Shown one piece after another: positions 1 to 7,318 of a DNA stretch of 64,000 nucleotides. Position 1 is the first letter of the stretch. Each line of letters opens with the position of its first letter. The stretch comes from Intestinimonas massiliensis (ex Afouda et al. 2020). Its GTDB lineage: Bacteria; Bacillota; Clostridia; Oscillospirales; Oscillospiraceae. Location of the stretch: NCBI RefSeq assembly GCF_001244995.1, contig NZ_LN869529.1:441454-505453 (forward strand). Reading direction: 5' to 3'. Made by a program: the position numbers and the translations under genes. The notes under the pieces are model-generated. The model was not told the DNA's origin, searched no databases, and saw only the letters and a program-made list of their open reading frames with translations.

Positions 1-78
1 AACTGTCTGAAGTGGGGACAGCAGAGAACAACGGCGCATTGACTTGATTTTAAATGATAGAAATTGAGGGATAGAACC

Positions 79-1068
79 ATGCCTCTTGAAATTGTTCGCA
101 ATGATATTACGAAAATGAGCGTGGACGCCATCGTCAACGCGGCGAAGGAATCCTTGCTGGGCGGAGGCGGCGTGGATGGCTGCATCCACCGCGCGGCGGG
201 ACCGGAGCTGCTCCGAGAGTGCCGGACGCTGGGCGGCTGCCGGACCGGCGAGGCCAAGATCACCGGTGCGTACCGCCTGCCGTGCAAATATGTGATCCAC
301 ACTGTCGGCCCTGTGTGGAACGGCGGTAAGTACGGCGAGCGGGAACAGCTCGCCTCCTGCTATCGCACCAGCCTTGCGCTGGCGAAGGAACACGGCTGTG
401 AAACGGTTGCCTTTCCGCTGATCTCCTCCGGCATCTTCGGCTACCCCAAGGATCAGGCGCTGCGCGTGGCGGTGGACGCCATCAGCGAATTTTTGGCTGA
501 AAACGACATGACGGTGTATCTTGTCATTTTCAGCCGCGCGGCGTATGCGATCGGCAATAAGCTCTTCGCGGACATCGCCGCCTACATCGACGACCACTAT
601 GTGGACGCCCACACCGACCTTCACAGGGAGCGGATGCGCCGGATGAGCGTCGTCGAAAGCCGGAGGCTGACCGCCTACGAGGACGCACCCATGGCGGCGG
701 GCGGGCTGGACGAGGCGCTTGCGCATCTGGATGCCGGATTTTCGGAGACACTGTTGAAGCTTATCGACCGCAGCGGCAAAAAGGACGCAGAGGTCTACAA
801 GAAGGCTAATGTGGATCGCAAGCTGTTCTCGAAGATCCGCAATAACCCGGACTATAAGCCCTCCAAGCCCACAGCGGTGGCCTTTGCCATCGCGCTGGAG
901 CTGAGCCTGCCGGAGACACGCGACCTCATCGCCCGCGCGGGCTACGCCCTCAGCCCCAGCAGCAAGTTTGACGTCATCATCGAGTATTTCATCATGCAGC
1001 GGGACTATGACATTTTCAGAATCAATGAGGCGCTGTTCGCCTTCGACCAGAGCCTGCTGGGAGCATAA
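79..1068 (+). CDS. Macrodomain (ADP-ribose-binding/deacylating) protein with C-terminal HTH-like region
   Basis: The 329-residue protein opens with a macrodomain (about residues 1-170). The nucleotide-binding loop reads [19 protein letters not shown] (residues 16-34) and is followed by the later segment [12 protein letters not shown]. Macrodomains bind ADP-ribose and often remove O-acetyl or mono-ADP-ribosyl groups. The usual NAAN is NAAK here (Lys23), so catalytic activity is uncertain. Residues about 208-290 look like a phage-repressor-style helix-turn-helix ([16 protein letters not shown] and following helices), so the protein may couple ligand binding to DNA or protein binding (inference). 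The ATG at 79 is chosen over the TTG at 64 because GAGGGA lies 5-10 bases before it and homologues start at MPLEIV-like sequence. An ADP-ribosylglycohydrolase gene lies 1.7 kb downstream on the same strand. Confidence 0.85.
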   Translation: MPLEIVRNDITKMSVDAIVNAAKESLLGGGGVDGCIHRAAGPELLRECRTLGGCRTGEAKITGAYRLPCKYVIHTVGPVWNGGKYGEREQLASCYRTSLALAKEHGCETVAFPLISSGIFGYPKDQALRVAVDAISEFLAENDMTVYLVIFSRAAYAIGNKLFADIAAYIDDHYVDAHTDLHRERMRRMSVVESRRLTAYEDAPMAAGGLDEALAHLDAGFSETLLKLIDRSGKKDAEVYKKANVDRKLFSKIRNNPDYKPSKPTAVAFAIALELSLPETRDLIARAGYALSPSSKFDVIIEYFIMQRDYDIFRINEALFAFDQSLLGA

Positions 1069-1103
1069 TTGCTATAGACTTTCAGACTGTCGGAGTGTGT
1101 AGA

Positions 1104-2081
1104 ATGAGGATAAAGCAGAAAGAAAAAATTGTATTGTTACTACGGGCGGGAAGTGCAATGACACAGGGAGAGCTGGCGGAAGCTATTTATGGAGATAGCT
1201 TTCATACGTCTAATATTTATTCTGCCCTTATGGCACTTGTGAATGAAAAGGTTATAATGCGATTAGACGGATACCCTGCAAGGTACTCTATCTATGGAAC
1301 ATCAGCTATTCAACAGACTGCAAGGCAAGACTGCGCTGAACAAGCGTCGTGTGATGAAATCGAACATCAAACGATGACCATGTCAGCGGAATGTGCAGTT
1401 AATCTTATACGAGCATATTTCGAGCAAACCATGAGTGATCCCCATGGCAGATATCTGTCCTGGGAGCATTGCTATAAGGCATTTTTGGAAAACAGAGATG
1501 CAAATGATGAACAGGCGATAGATCATTTGGCACTTCACCTTGCGTTCTATTTAGCAAGTTGGGGAATGTACCGGGGATCATCATTTTTGTTGCAAAAGGA
1601 TTATAAGGTGCATATTCCAGTCGTGAAAATTATTCAAGAGAAAAAATATGATCCGTTAGTGGGAATATGCGCGAAAGACTTATGTAAAGAACAGAATCTC
1701 GCACTATTGGAAGATATAGGGGAACGAATATGTGAGTGCTACGCTGCAGAGGGGCCTGCTATCGACGGAAAAGTCAATGCCGCAAGCGATACGTTGATAA
1801 CAAAAATACTGCTGGGAACGCTTGGTTGTGTCCCGGCTTATGACCGTTACTACAAAGAGTCTGTAAAGAAGCACCATATATCCAGCGGCAAATATAATAG
1901 GGACTCTGTTTATCGTGTAGCAAAATTCTATTGTAATCATGAAGATGTATTTGAAAGGCTAAGACTTGAGTTGTCTGAACGTAGAGTTGAGTATCCGCCA
2001 ATGAAACTTATGGATATGTGTTTTTGGCAGGATGCATACATAAGTGACTCTAAGGCTGCAACCATTCAGAGAATTGAATAA
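1104..2081 (+). CDS. Unknown protein with N-terminal winged-helix-like segment
   Basis: This 325-residue protein is not assigned a function. Residues about 5-60 (KEKIVLLLRAGSAMTQGELA, then a short helix and a basic strand) look like a winged helix of the kind that reads operators. The remaining 230 residues contain a conserved-looking block LASWGMYRGSSFLLQ and, later, KILLGTLGCVPAYDRYY, and resemble a widespread family of hypothetical proteins. No catalytic signature is seen. The gene is visibly AT-richer than the macrodomain gene before it and the VWA gene after it, suggesting separate acquisition. ATG 1104 is preferred to GTG 1095 because GGAG sits about ten bases upstream. Confidence 0.7.
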   Translation: MRIKQKEKIVLLLRAGSAMTQGELAEAIYGDSFHTSNIYSALMALVNEKVIMRLDGYPARYSIYGTSAIQQTARQDCAEQASCDEIEHQTMTMSAECAVNLIRAYFEQTMSDPHGRYLSWEHCYKAFLENRDANDEQAIDHLALHLAFYLASWGMYRGSSFLLQKDYKVHIPVVKIIQEKKYDPLVGICAKDLCKEQNLALLEDIGERICECYAAEGPAIDGKVNAASDTLITKILLGTLGCVPAYDRYYKESVKKHHISSGKYNRDSVYRVAKFYCNHEDVFERLRLELSERRVEYPPMKLMDMCFWQDAYISDSKAATIQRIE

Positions 2082-2109
2082 GCAATATGTCGCCCCACAG
2101 GCGACCAAA

Positions 2110-2164
2110 CCCTCCTTCGGATGCGCTACAATGGGAGCGTAATCAAACGAAGGAGGGCTTTTTT
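2110..2164 (+). promoter_or_regulatory. Inverted repeat that would mask the RBS of the VWA gene
   Basis: CCCTCCTTCG (2110-2119) is a perfect reverse complement of CGAAGGAGGG (2148-2157). The second arm contains the whole Shine-Dalgarno sequence of the gene starting at 2165 and is followed by CTTTTTTA. Folded, the RNA would look both like a terminator (stem plus U run) and like a sequestered ribosome binding site. A TACAAT box lies inside the 28-base loop (2127-2132), so a transcript started there would lack the masking arm. No good -35 box is seen for it. The regulatory role is inference. Confidence 0.55.
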
Positions 2165-2800
2165 ATGACGGAATTGGTTTTTATTCTGGATCGCAGCGGC
2201 TCTATGTCTGGGCTGGAATCGGATACCATCGGCGGCTTCAACTCCATGATCGCCAGGCAGAAGAAGGAAGCGGGCGAGGCACTGGTCTCTACGGTGCTCT
2301 TTGACCACGAGAGCGTGGTCATCCATGACCGCCTGCCGCTGGAGAAAGTACCGCCCATGACGGAGAAGGATTATTTCACCCGTGGCTGCACGGCCTTGCT
2401 GGATGCCGTGGGCGGAGCCATCCACCACATCGGCAACATTCACAAGTACGCCCGCCGCGAGGATGTGCCGGAAAAGACGATGTTCATTATCACCACCGAC
2501 GGCTACGAAAACGCCAGCCGTCGCTACGACTACGAGAGGGTTCGGCGGAAGATCGAGCGGCAGAAGGAGAAATACGGCTGGGAGTTCCTCTTCTTGGGCG
2601 CGAATATCGACGCGGCAAAGGAGGCAGCCCGCTTCGGCATCGGCGCTGACCGTGCGGTGAACTACAAGTGTGACAAGGCAGGCACGGCGTTAAATTACGA
2701 GGTCATCAGCGAGGCGGTGTGCAGCGTCCGTGCTGCCCGGCCGCTCAGCGCCGACTGGAAGCGCCGCATCGACGAGGATGTGCAGAAAAGAGGGAGGTAA
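2165..2800 (+). CDS. VWA domain protein with intact MIDAS motif
   Basis: The 211-residue protein is essentially one von Willebrand factor A domain. The metal-ion-dependent adhesion site is complete: D9-x-S11-x-S13 in FILDRSGSMSG, Thr76 in RGCTALLDA and Asp112 in TTDGYENAS. Proteins of this size usually act as cytoplasmic binding partners rather than surface adhesins, and no signal peptide or membrane segment is present. The ATG at 2165 follows AAGGAGGG with good spacing. The longer frame upstream (from 2087) would run through the hairpin and is rejected. It ends three bases before the ADP-ribosylglycohydrolase gene, so the two are very likely one operon. Its partner is unknown. Confidence 0.85.
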   Translation: MTELVFILDRSGSMSGLESDTIGGFNSMIARQKKEAGEALVSTVLFDHESVVIHDRLPLEKVPPMTEKDYFTRGCTALLDAVGGAIHHIGNIHKYARREDVPEKTMFIITTDGYENASRRYDYERVRRKIERQKEKYGWEFLFLGANIDAAKEAARFGIGADRAVNYKCDKAGTALNYEVISEAVCSVRAARPLSADWKRRIDEDVQKRGR

Positions 2801-2803
2801 GGT

Positions 2804-3601
2804 ATGTACGGAGCGATTTTGGGCGACATCGTGGGCAGCCCCTACGAATTCGACTGCAACAACTATAAGGCGAAGGATTTTCCGCTGTTCAGCTGCCGTT
2901 CCGACTTCACGGACGACACGGTGATGACGCTGGCGGTGGCGAAGGCGCTGCTCAGCAGCCGTGGGCAGGACGATACCGCCATCAAAGCGGCACTGGTGCG
3001 GGAGATGCAGCAGCTAGGCCGCGCCTACCCTGACCGGGGCTATGGCACCCATTTTGGCGGCTGGCTCTATGAGGATGACCCGCAGCCCTACCAGAGCTAC
3101 GGCAACGGCAGTGCCATGCGGGTGTCTCCCGCCGCATGGCTGGCAACAGATATGGCGGAAACGCTGCGTCTGGCGCGGCTCACCGCCCAGGTGACCCACG
3201 ACCACCCGGAGGGCATCAAGGGCGCACAGGCCACCGCCGCGGCCGTTTTTCTCGCCCGCACCGGTCACGGTAAGGCGGAGATCAAGGCACATGTGGAGCG
3301 CAAGTTTGGTTATGATCTCAGCCGCACCTGCGACGAGATCCGTCCAAACTACCACCATGTAGAGAACTGTCAGGAGACCGTGCCACAGGCTATCACTGCG
3401 TTTCTGGAAAGCACAGATTTTGAGGATGCTCTCCGCACGGCGGTGTCCATCGGCGGCGACAGCGACACCCTCGCCGCCATCACCGGCAGCATCGCCGAGG
3501 CATTCTACGGCGTGCCGGAGGAACTGCAGCAGGAGTGTCGCAAGCGGCTGACACCGGAGCTGGCGGAGATCCTGATTGAATGGGAGAAAGCTGCGTTTTG
3601 A
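2804..3601 (+). CDS. ADP-ribosylglycohydrolase family protein
   Basis: The 265-residue protein belongs to the DraG/ARH family, which hydrolyses ADP-ribose from proteins or small molecules using a two-metal centre. The N-terminal signature GAILGDIVGSPYEF (residues 3-16), the metal ligands T36-D37-D38 in FTDDTVMT and the C-terminal GGDSDTLAAITGS box are all visible, so the active site looks intact. GGGAGG a few bases before the ATG supports the start. The 3-base gap to the VWA gene implies co-transcription. Together with the macrodomain gene upstream it suggests that this locus handles ADP-ribose modification (inference). Confidence 0.9.
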   Translation: MYGAILGDIVGSPYEFDCNNYKAKDFPLFSCRSDFTDDTVMTLAVAKALLSSRGQDDTAIKAALVREMQQLGRAYPDRGYGTHFGGWLYEDDPQPYQSYGNGSAMRVSPAAWLATDMAETLRLARLTAQVTHDHPEGIKGAQATAAAVFLARTGHGKAEIKAHVERKFGYDLSRTCDEIRPNYHHVENCQETVPQAITAFLESTDFEDALRTAVSIGGDSDTLAAITGSIAEAFYGVPEELQQECRKRLTPELAEILIEWEKAAF

Positions 3602-3655
3602 TGGCGTATCAAAGACGCGGGCGGTTTAAAATCTGCCTCGCAATAGACAAAGAAC

Positions 3656-3694
3656 ACCGTGTGCTGACCGCAAGGTCAGCACACGGTTTTTCAT
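3656..3694 (+). terminator. Rho-independent terminator after the ADP-ribosylglycohydrolase gene
   Basis: A perfect 14-bp stem (3656-3669 with 3674-3687, loop GCAA) is followed by TTTTTCATTT. It also sits just downstream of the convergent gene ending at 3691, so it may serve both. Confidence 0.85.
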
Positions 3695-4659
3695 TTGGAT
3701 TCCTTCAGCCACTGCTGGAATTCCACTAACGAGATAATATCTCGGTCACATTTCTTTTTCTCTTCTCTAGCTTTTTCGCTCCATGCATAGAACGTCTCGT
3801 CCGTGATGCGCCCCGCCTTGATCCACGCAAAGCGCCGCTTATACTCTTTGCGGTATGCCTTGAAGATTGGGTCATCCGACTGCTTCTTTGTCCACTGCTT
3901 GAAAGCCCCGATCTCCCGACAGACCTGCTCTCCTCTTGGAACAGGCCGCTCGCAATACTCCGCGCTGACCCGCCCGGTCTGCGGAAACCATCGTCCGCAG
4001 TTCTTGCAGCGCCGCACGGTGATGTTCCGTTCCACGCAACTCCGCAGAGAGTAGTCGATCATATCCCGAATGCCGGAGGAATACAGCACCGGCGAACACC
4101 GCCCCGGCTCCACCGGCTCAAAGCTGAGCGGGATGGGGTGGAAACAAAACAGGTCGGGATCTTTCGGAGAGTCGTGAAAGTAATTTTTTGCCGCCTGCGA
4201 CTGCGGCTCCCGTCCCGCGCTGTCTACATCCAGCACCAACTCAAAAAATCGCTGGATCTGCTGCTGATACAGCGGAAGCTGCTCGGGGAGCTGGTGCAGC
4301 TCGTCCAGTATCTGCGCATCCTCTGCACTGCCTCGGTCATTTTGAATGTACATCGCTGACTGGCGGTAGCGGCAGTGAACATGGAGAAGTCGAAAATAAA
4401 TGTGTATGGAGGCTAACCTCCCCAGTTTTCTCCTGACATTCTCAAGTGCGTCCCTGTCATCCTCTGCGATAAACCGGCTCCAGTTATCAGTGATGCTTTG
4501 CAGTATCGGCGTCACTTCCGCGCAGTCCAGTTCCTGAAAGGAGAGGAGGCTTTCCAGAAAGGGAAACTCCTTCTGGACGTCCGGAACGCCTTGCGTACCA
4601 AGGGAATCATACTGGAAAATCTCTCTGTCCTCAGAGAAATACATTTTGGCATACCACAT
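3691..4659 (-). CDS. DUF6076-like protein with Cys zinc-finger segment
   Basis: The 322-residue protein resembles the DUF6076 family, known mainly from Clostridia and of unknown function. The first two thirds are helical with no catalytic motif I recognise. The C-terminal third holds a probable zinc site: RRCKNCGRWFPQTG followed by YCERPVPRGEQVC, that is CxxC plus two further cysteines, then a basic helical tail. The ATG at 4659 is preceded by GAGGTG. It is convergent with the ADP-ribose cluster and diverges from the element leader at 4709. It may be DNA- or RNA-binding (inference). Confidence 0.7.
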   Translation of the reverse strand: MWYAKMYFSEDREIFQYDSLGTQGVPDVQKEFPFLESLLSFQELDCAEVTPILQSITDNWSRFIAEDDRDALENVRRKLGRLASIHIYFRLLHVHCRYRQSAMYIQNDRGSAEDAQILDELHQLPEQLPLYQQQIQRFFELVLDVDSAGREPQSQAAKNYFHDSPKDPDLFCFHPIPLSFEPVEPGRCSPVLYSSGIRDMIDYSLRSCVERNITVRRCKNCGRWFPQTGRVSAEYCERPVPRGEQVCREIGAFKQWTKKQSDDPIFKAYRKEYKRRFAWIKAGRITDETFYAWSEKAREEKKKCDRDIISLVEFQQWLKESK

Positions 4660-4701
4660 GGCAGATCACCTCAAAATAGACAATCGTAATATAGAAATAC
4701 A

Positions 4702-4757
4702 GACAGTCTTGACAAGGGGTGAAAAGTATGTTACCATACGATCACGGAAAGACTGTC
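4702..4757 (+). promoter_or_regulatory. Promoter framed by an inverted repeat at the element's left side
   Basis: TTGACA (4709-4714), 17 bases, TACCAT (4732-4737) forms a plausible SigA promoter reading right. It is framed by GACAGTCTT (4702-4710) and its reverse complement AAGACTGTC (4749-4757), which could be an operator or a large stem. It would transcribe the 430-base leader before the HTH gene at 5170. Confidence 0.5.
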
Positions 4758-4789
4758 AAAAGTAATTTACAGTTAGTCTAACACGAGGA

Positions 4790-5169
4790 CTGCGGATTGT
4801 CAATGAAAAAGACGGTCACAAATCCGAAAAAGCACCTCGACAACTGAATACCCATCACCGGAGATGATACACGCCGGAGAAGTAACGCCAGGACGCTGCG
4901 CAAAGCGGTCGAGCGTACCAAGGCAGCGAAAACGCCGTGCAGGTCAAACAAGGCCGCGGGGCAGGAACGGGTACGGTGCGTGGCAGAGAACAAAGAAAGG
5001 GGGAAGAAACATACATCGTTCCTGCAAAAAAGGAAAACCGCTGAACTGTTGCAGCAGTTCAGCGGCGTGCCGCGTTTCGGAAAACGCAGACTCCATCTGC
5101 AAACAGTCTAACAGAGGGACCTCCGAAACGCAAGTAATTTTTCTCTGAATTCTATTGGAGGTAACGATT
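4790..5169 (+). other. Long untranslated leader with strong hairpins
   Basis: No convincing gene is seen between the promoter at 4709 and the HTH gene at 5170. The stretch contains a perfect 11-bp stem (5038-5048 with 5055-5065, loop TTGCAG) and a 6-bp stem with a CGGA loop (5072-5087). It begins with GACAACTGAATA, a 12-mer that also occurs at the start of the leader of the second element near 44920. A structured regulatory RNA or part of a transfer/replication origin is possible. The class is not recognised. Confidence 0.45.
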
Positions 5170-5379
5170 TTGAAAATATCGACCTATCACAGCTACGATG
5201 AGTTGCCGCTGTTTCTCAACGCGGAACTGGTGGCAAAGGTGCTGGGCGTGTCCATCTCCAGTGCCTACGAGCTGATGCACGAAGAAGTATTTCCGTCTGT
5301 GCGCATCGGCAGTCGGTTCGTGGTGCCCAAGGATAAATTCCAACAGTGGGTAGAGCGGCAGACTGGAGGTGCCAGATGA
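5170..5379 (+). CDS. Excisionase-like helix-turn-helix protein
   Basis: The 69-residue protein is a MerR/excisionase-type HTH: PLFLNAELVAKVLGVSISSA, then YELMHEE, then VRIGSRFVVPKDKFQQWV. This arrangement is shared by the small DNA-bending proteins that set integrase direction and by element regulators. The TTG at 5170 is chosen because GGAGG (5157-5161) lies eight bases before it. The upstream TTG at 5155 is part of that RBS region. It overlaps the next gene by four bases (ATGA), indicating translational coupling. Confidence 0.8.
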   Translation: MKISTYHSYDELPLFLNAELVAKVLGVSISSAYELMHEEVFPSVRIGSRFVVPKDKFQQWVERQTGGAR

Positions 5380-5789
5380 GAACCTGGACAAAGCGCGATC
5401 CGGTCAAGAATTATTTTCCTCTGCCCAATGAGATCTATCAGCTGGGCCTGTCTCACGGCGCGATCGCTGTCTACGGTTACCTGCTCCGCATCGAAGACCG
5501 CAGAACCTATCAGTGCCATCCCAGCTACGCCACCATCGGCAAGGCGGTGGGTATGAGCAATAACACCGTGCGGAAGTATGTGCAGGAGTTGGAGGAACGC
5601 GGGCTCATCGTCACGGAGCGCACCAGCATCATCACGCAGGACGGGCGCAAGCAAAACGGAAGTCTGCTCTACACGATCCTGCCGATCCAGTTTTCCATTG
5701 ACCAGTTTTATCAGCGGCAGATGGATGCTGTGGACAGAGCAAAGGAGCGGCAGCGCGTGGCAAGACGCATGGAGCAGACCAGCGTGTGA
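5376..5789 (+). CDS. Helix-turn-helix protein, replication-initiator-like
   Basis: The 137-residue protein carries a winged helix (HTH_36 type): the recognition region reads SYATIGKAVGMSNNTVRKYV (about residues 50-69), followed by a wing ELEERGLIVTERT. The N-terminal KRDPVKNYFPLPNEIYQLG is typical of element-encoded proteins resembling plasmid or phage replication initiators. GGAGG before the ATG and the ATGA overlap with the excisionase-like gene support the start. The C-terminal tail is basic and helical. Its role, replication or regulation, cannot be decided from sequence. Confidence 0.75.
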   Translation: MRTWTKRDPVKNYFPLPNEIYQLGLSHGAIAVYGYLLRIEDRRTYQCHPSYATIGKAVGMSNNTVRKYVQELEERGLIVTERTSIITQDGRKQNGSLLYTILPIQFSIDQFYQRQMDAVDRAKERQRVARRMEQTSV

Positions 5790-6311
5790 AGGCGACAAAG
5801 TTTGCCGTTCTGACACCCGGCCGCGCAGGGTTTCCGAACCACACAAAACGGTCTGAGGGTAGAGATAGCGCCCCCGCTCGAAACGCCCCGTGTTTCGCCC
5901 TGTGAGCCGCTGTGTGCGCGGTTCCGGGATGGGGTGGCGTGTGTACCCGCCAAAGCCCTTTGAAACGAGCGTTGCAGCGTTTGTGGGCGATGTGGGAAAA
6001 GCTACGGTGAATCCTGCTCCGACGATGGGAAAATGAGCCTTTGGGGAGGGTGTTTTTCCTCCTGACCATGCCCTGTTCCGGAGGTTTTCGCCCCTTATTT
6101 ACCCGTTCGATAAAAGCACAAGATAAAGGGCCGCAGTCGCAAGCGCCTGCGGCCCGCCCACAAAGCCCCGCAGTGCGGGGCTTTTTCGCGCTTTCCAAAG
6201 CGCAGTCTATTTCAGCATATTTCAGAAAAACCGCAGTCTGGTTTCCAAAGAGGCACGGTGTTTCCGGCACTCGCGCCCCTTTTGACCGACGGCAAGGAAA
6301 GGAGAACACCG
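5790..6311 (+). other. 522-bp gene-free stretch, candidate oriT region
   Basis: No open frame here is credible as a gene. The stretch holds two tandem hairpins (6128-6186, listed separately) and lies directly before the ribbon-helix-helix and relaxase genes, where the transfer origin of mobilizable elements is usually found. No nic-site consensus could be assigned by eye, so the oriT call is inference from position. Confidence 0.4.
6128..6186 (+). terminator. Tandem hairpins with T run
   Basis: GGGCCGCAG/CTGCGGCCC (6128-6136 with 6146-6154) is followed by AGCCCCGC/GCGGGGCT (6164-6171 with 6175-6182) and TTTTT. The second is a standard intrinsic terminator, ending transcription from the HTH genes. 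Confidence 0.75.
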
Positions 6312-6749
6312 ATGGAAGAAAAAGTGAAAAAGAAAACGACATTCTGGCTCCCGCCCGACATGATCGACCGCATGGACAGCTGGCTGAAAGCTGATAACTG
6401 CCGCAGCCGCAATGAATTCGTAGAAAAGGCCCTGCGGTTCTACATGGGCTATCTCGGCACGGAGGACAACACCGCCTATCTCTCCCAAGCCATCCTCACC
6501 GCCATTCAGGGTACGCTGGACGACAACAACAATCGGCTCTGCCGCATTCTTTTCAAGTGCGCGGTGGAGCTAAATATGCTGTGCCACACCATCGCTGCGC
6601 ACTTCCGTACCGATCCCATCCACACGCGGGAGCTGCGGGCCTACGCGGTGGATGAGGTGAAGCGCACCAATGGTCAGGTGAGTTTTGAGAGCGCAGTGCA
6701 TCAGCAGCGCCGCATTAAGCCGGAGGATGAATGGCCCGGATCGTACTGA
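6312..6749 (+). CDS. Ribbon-helix-helix mobilization accessory protein (MobC/CopG-like)
   Basis: The 145-residue protein starts with a ribbon-helix-helix fold: a basic strand KKTTFWLPPDMIDRMDSWL, then helix NCRSRNEFVEKALRFYMGY. The remaining 90 residues are helical. Such proteins usually sit immediately before a MobP-type relaxase and help to form the relaxosome at oriT. That is the arrangement here, with a 19-base overlap onto the relaxase start at 6731. AAAGGAG precedes the ATG at 6312. Because the relaxase is truncated, its transfer role is probably lost. Confidence 0.75.
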   Translation: MEEKVKKKTTFWLPPDMIDRMDSWLKADNCRSRNEFVEKALRFYMGYLGTEDNTAYLSQAILTAIQGTLDDNNNRLCRILFKCAVELNMLCHTIAAHFRTDPIHTRELRAYAVDEVKRTNGQVSFESAVHQQRRIKPEDEWPGSY

Positions 6750-6880
6750 TTTCCCCCTACCTCAAGGGCGGACAGAACGCCGCGAAGCTGGCCCAGCGTA
6801 CTCGCTACGTCGCCACCCGTCCTGGCGTGGAGCTGTTGGCGGATGAGCGCAGTACACTCCCCGTCACAAAAAAGGCTGCT
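6731..6880 (+). pseudogene. Truncated MobP-type relaxase (first ~50 codons only)
   Basis: The frame begins RIVLISPYLKGGQNAAKLAQ and continues RYVATRPGVELLADER, which matches the extreme N terminus of MobP-type relaxases of clostridial elements (SPYLKGG, YVATRPGVE). After VTKK (about codon 48) the similarity stops and the sequence continues as the unrelated upstream region of the next gene. The frame stays open by chance into the DUF6809-like gene at 7016. The catalytic Tyr/His region of the relaxase is absent, so a deletion has removed most of the gene. Confidence 0.7.
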
Positions 6881-7015
6881 CGATGCGGATGCATATGTGA
6901 ACAGGTTTGGAAACGTATTTTTTGCGCCGCAATAGTCAAAGAAACATTTTGGAAAACAGTAGCTTTGTGCGCCGGGTTGTGGTATGTGTTGTGGCAACCA
7001 AAAGGAGGTGCCGCA

Positions 7016-7318
7016 ATGTACGACTACATGAAAGCCCTGCAAAAGCGTTTCGACCGTCAGGAACACAGCGAATTGGACGCACAGGTCGAATACGCCCAAG
7101 AGAAACTGCGGCGGGATATGGACGCCGTGGGGCGCAGAAAGCTGCTGCGGCTGTTGGACGCGCAGAATGCGTTGCTGGTTGAAGCCACGCTGATGAGTTT
7201 CACGGCGGGTTTCAAGTTGGCGTGGGGCATGGCAAAAGAGTTGGAGGCAGACGGGCTCTACTCCTTCGAGCGTGAGGAAGAAGAACACATCTGCCGTCCG
7301 GCGGAACAGGAGGACTGA
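7016..7318 (+). CDS. DUF6809-like small helical protein
   Basis: The 100-residue protein resembles the DUF6809 family found in clostridial elements: acidic and helical, with the core RKLLRLLDAQNALLVEATLM and then SFTAGFKLAWGMAKELE. Function is unknown. AAAGGAGGTG ends six bases before the ATG at 7016, so this start is preferred to the fused frame from 6731. It ends directly at the ATG of the first recombinase gene (7319), so the two are transcribed together. Confidence 0.75.
   Translation: MYDYMKALQKRFDRQEHSELDAQVEYAQEKLRRDMDAVGRRKLLRLLDAQNALLVEATLMSFTAGFKLAWGMAKELEADGLYSFEREEEEHICRPAEQED

Noticed and set aside
4864-5148. 94-codon frame in the first element's leader
   Set aside because: Arg/Lys/Ser-rich with no RBS, and it runs through the strong hairpins; judged noncoding.
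6731-7318. 195-residue fusion of relaxase N terminus and DUF6809-like protein
   Set aside because: The second part has its own strong RBS and start at 7016; the join is an accidental open frame after a deletion.
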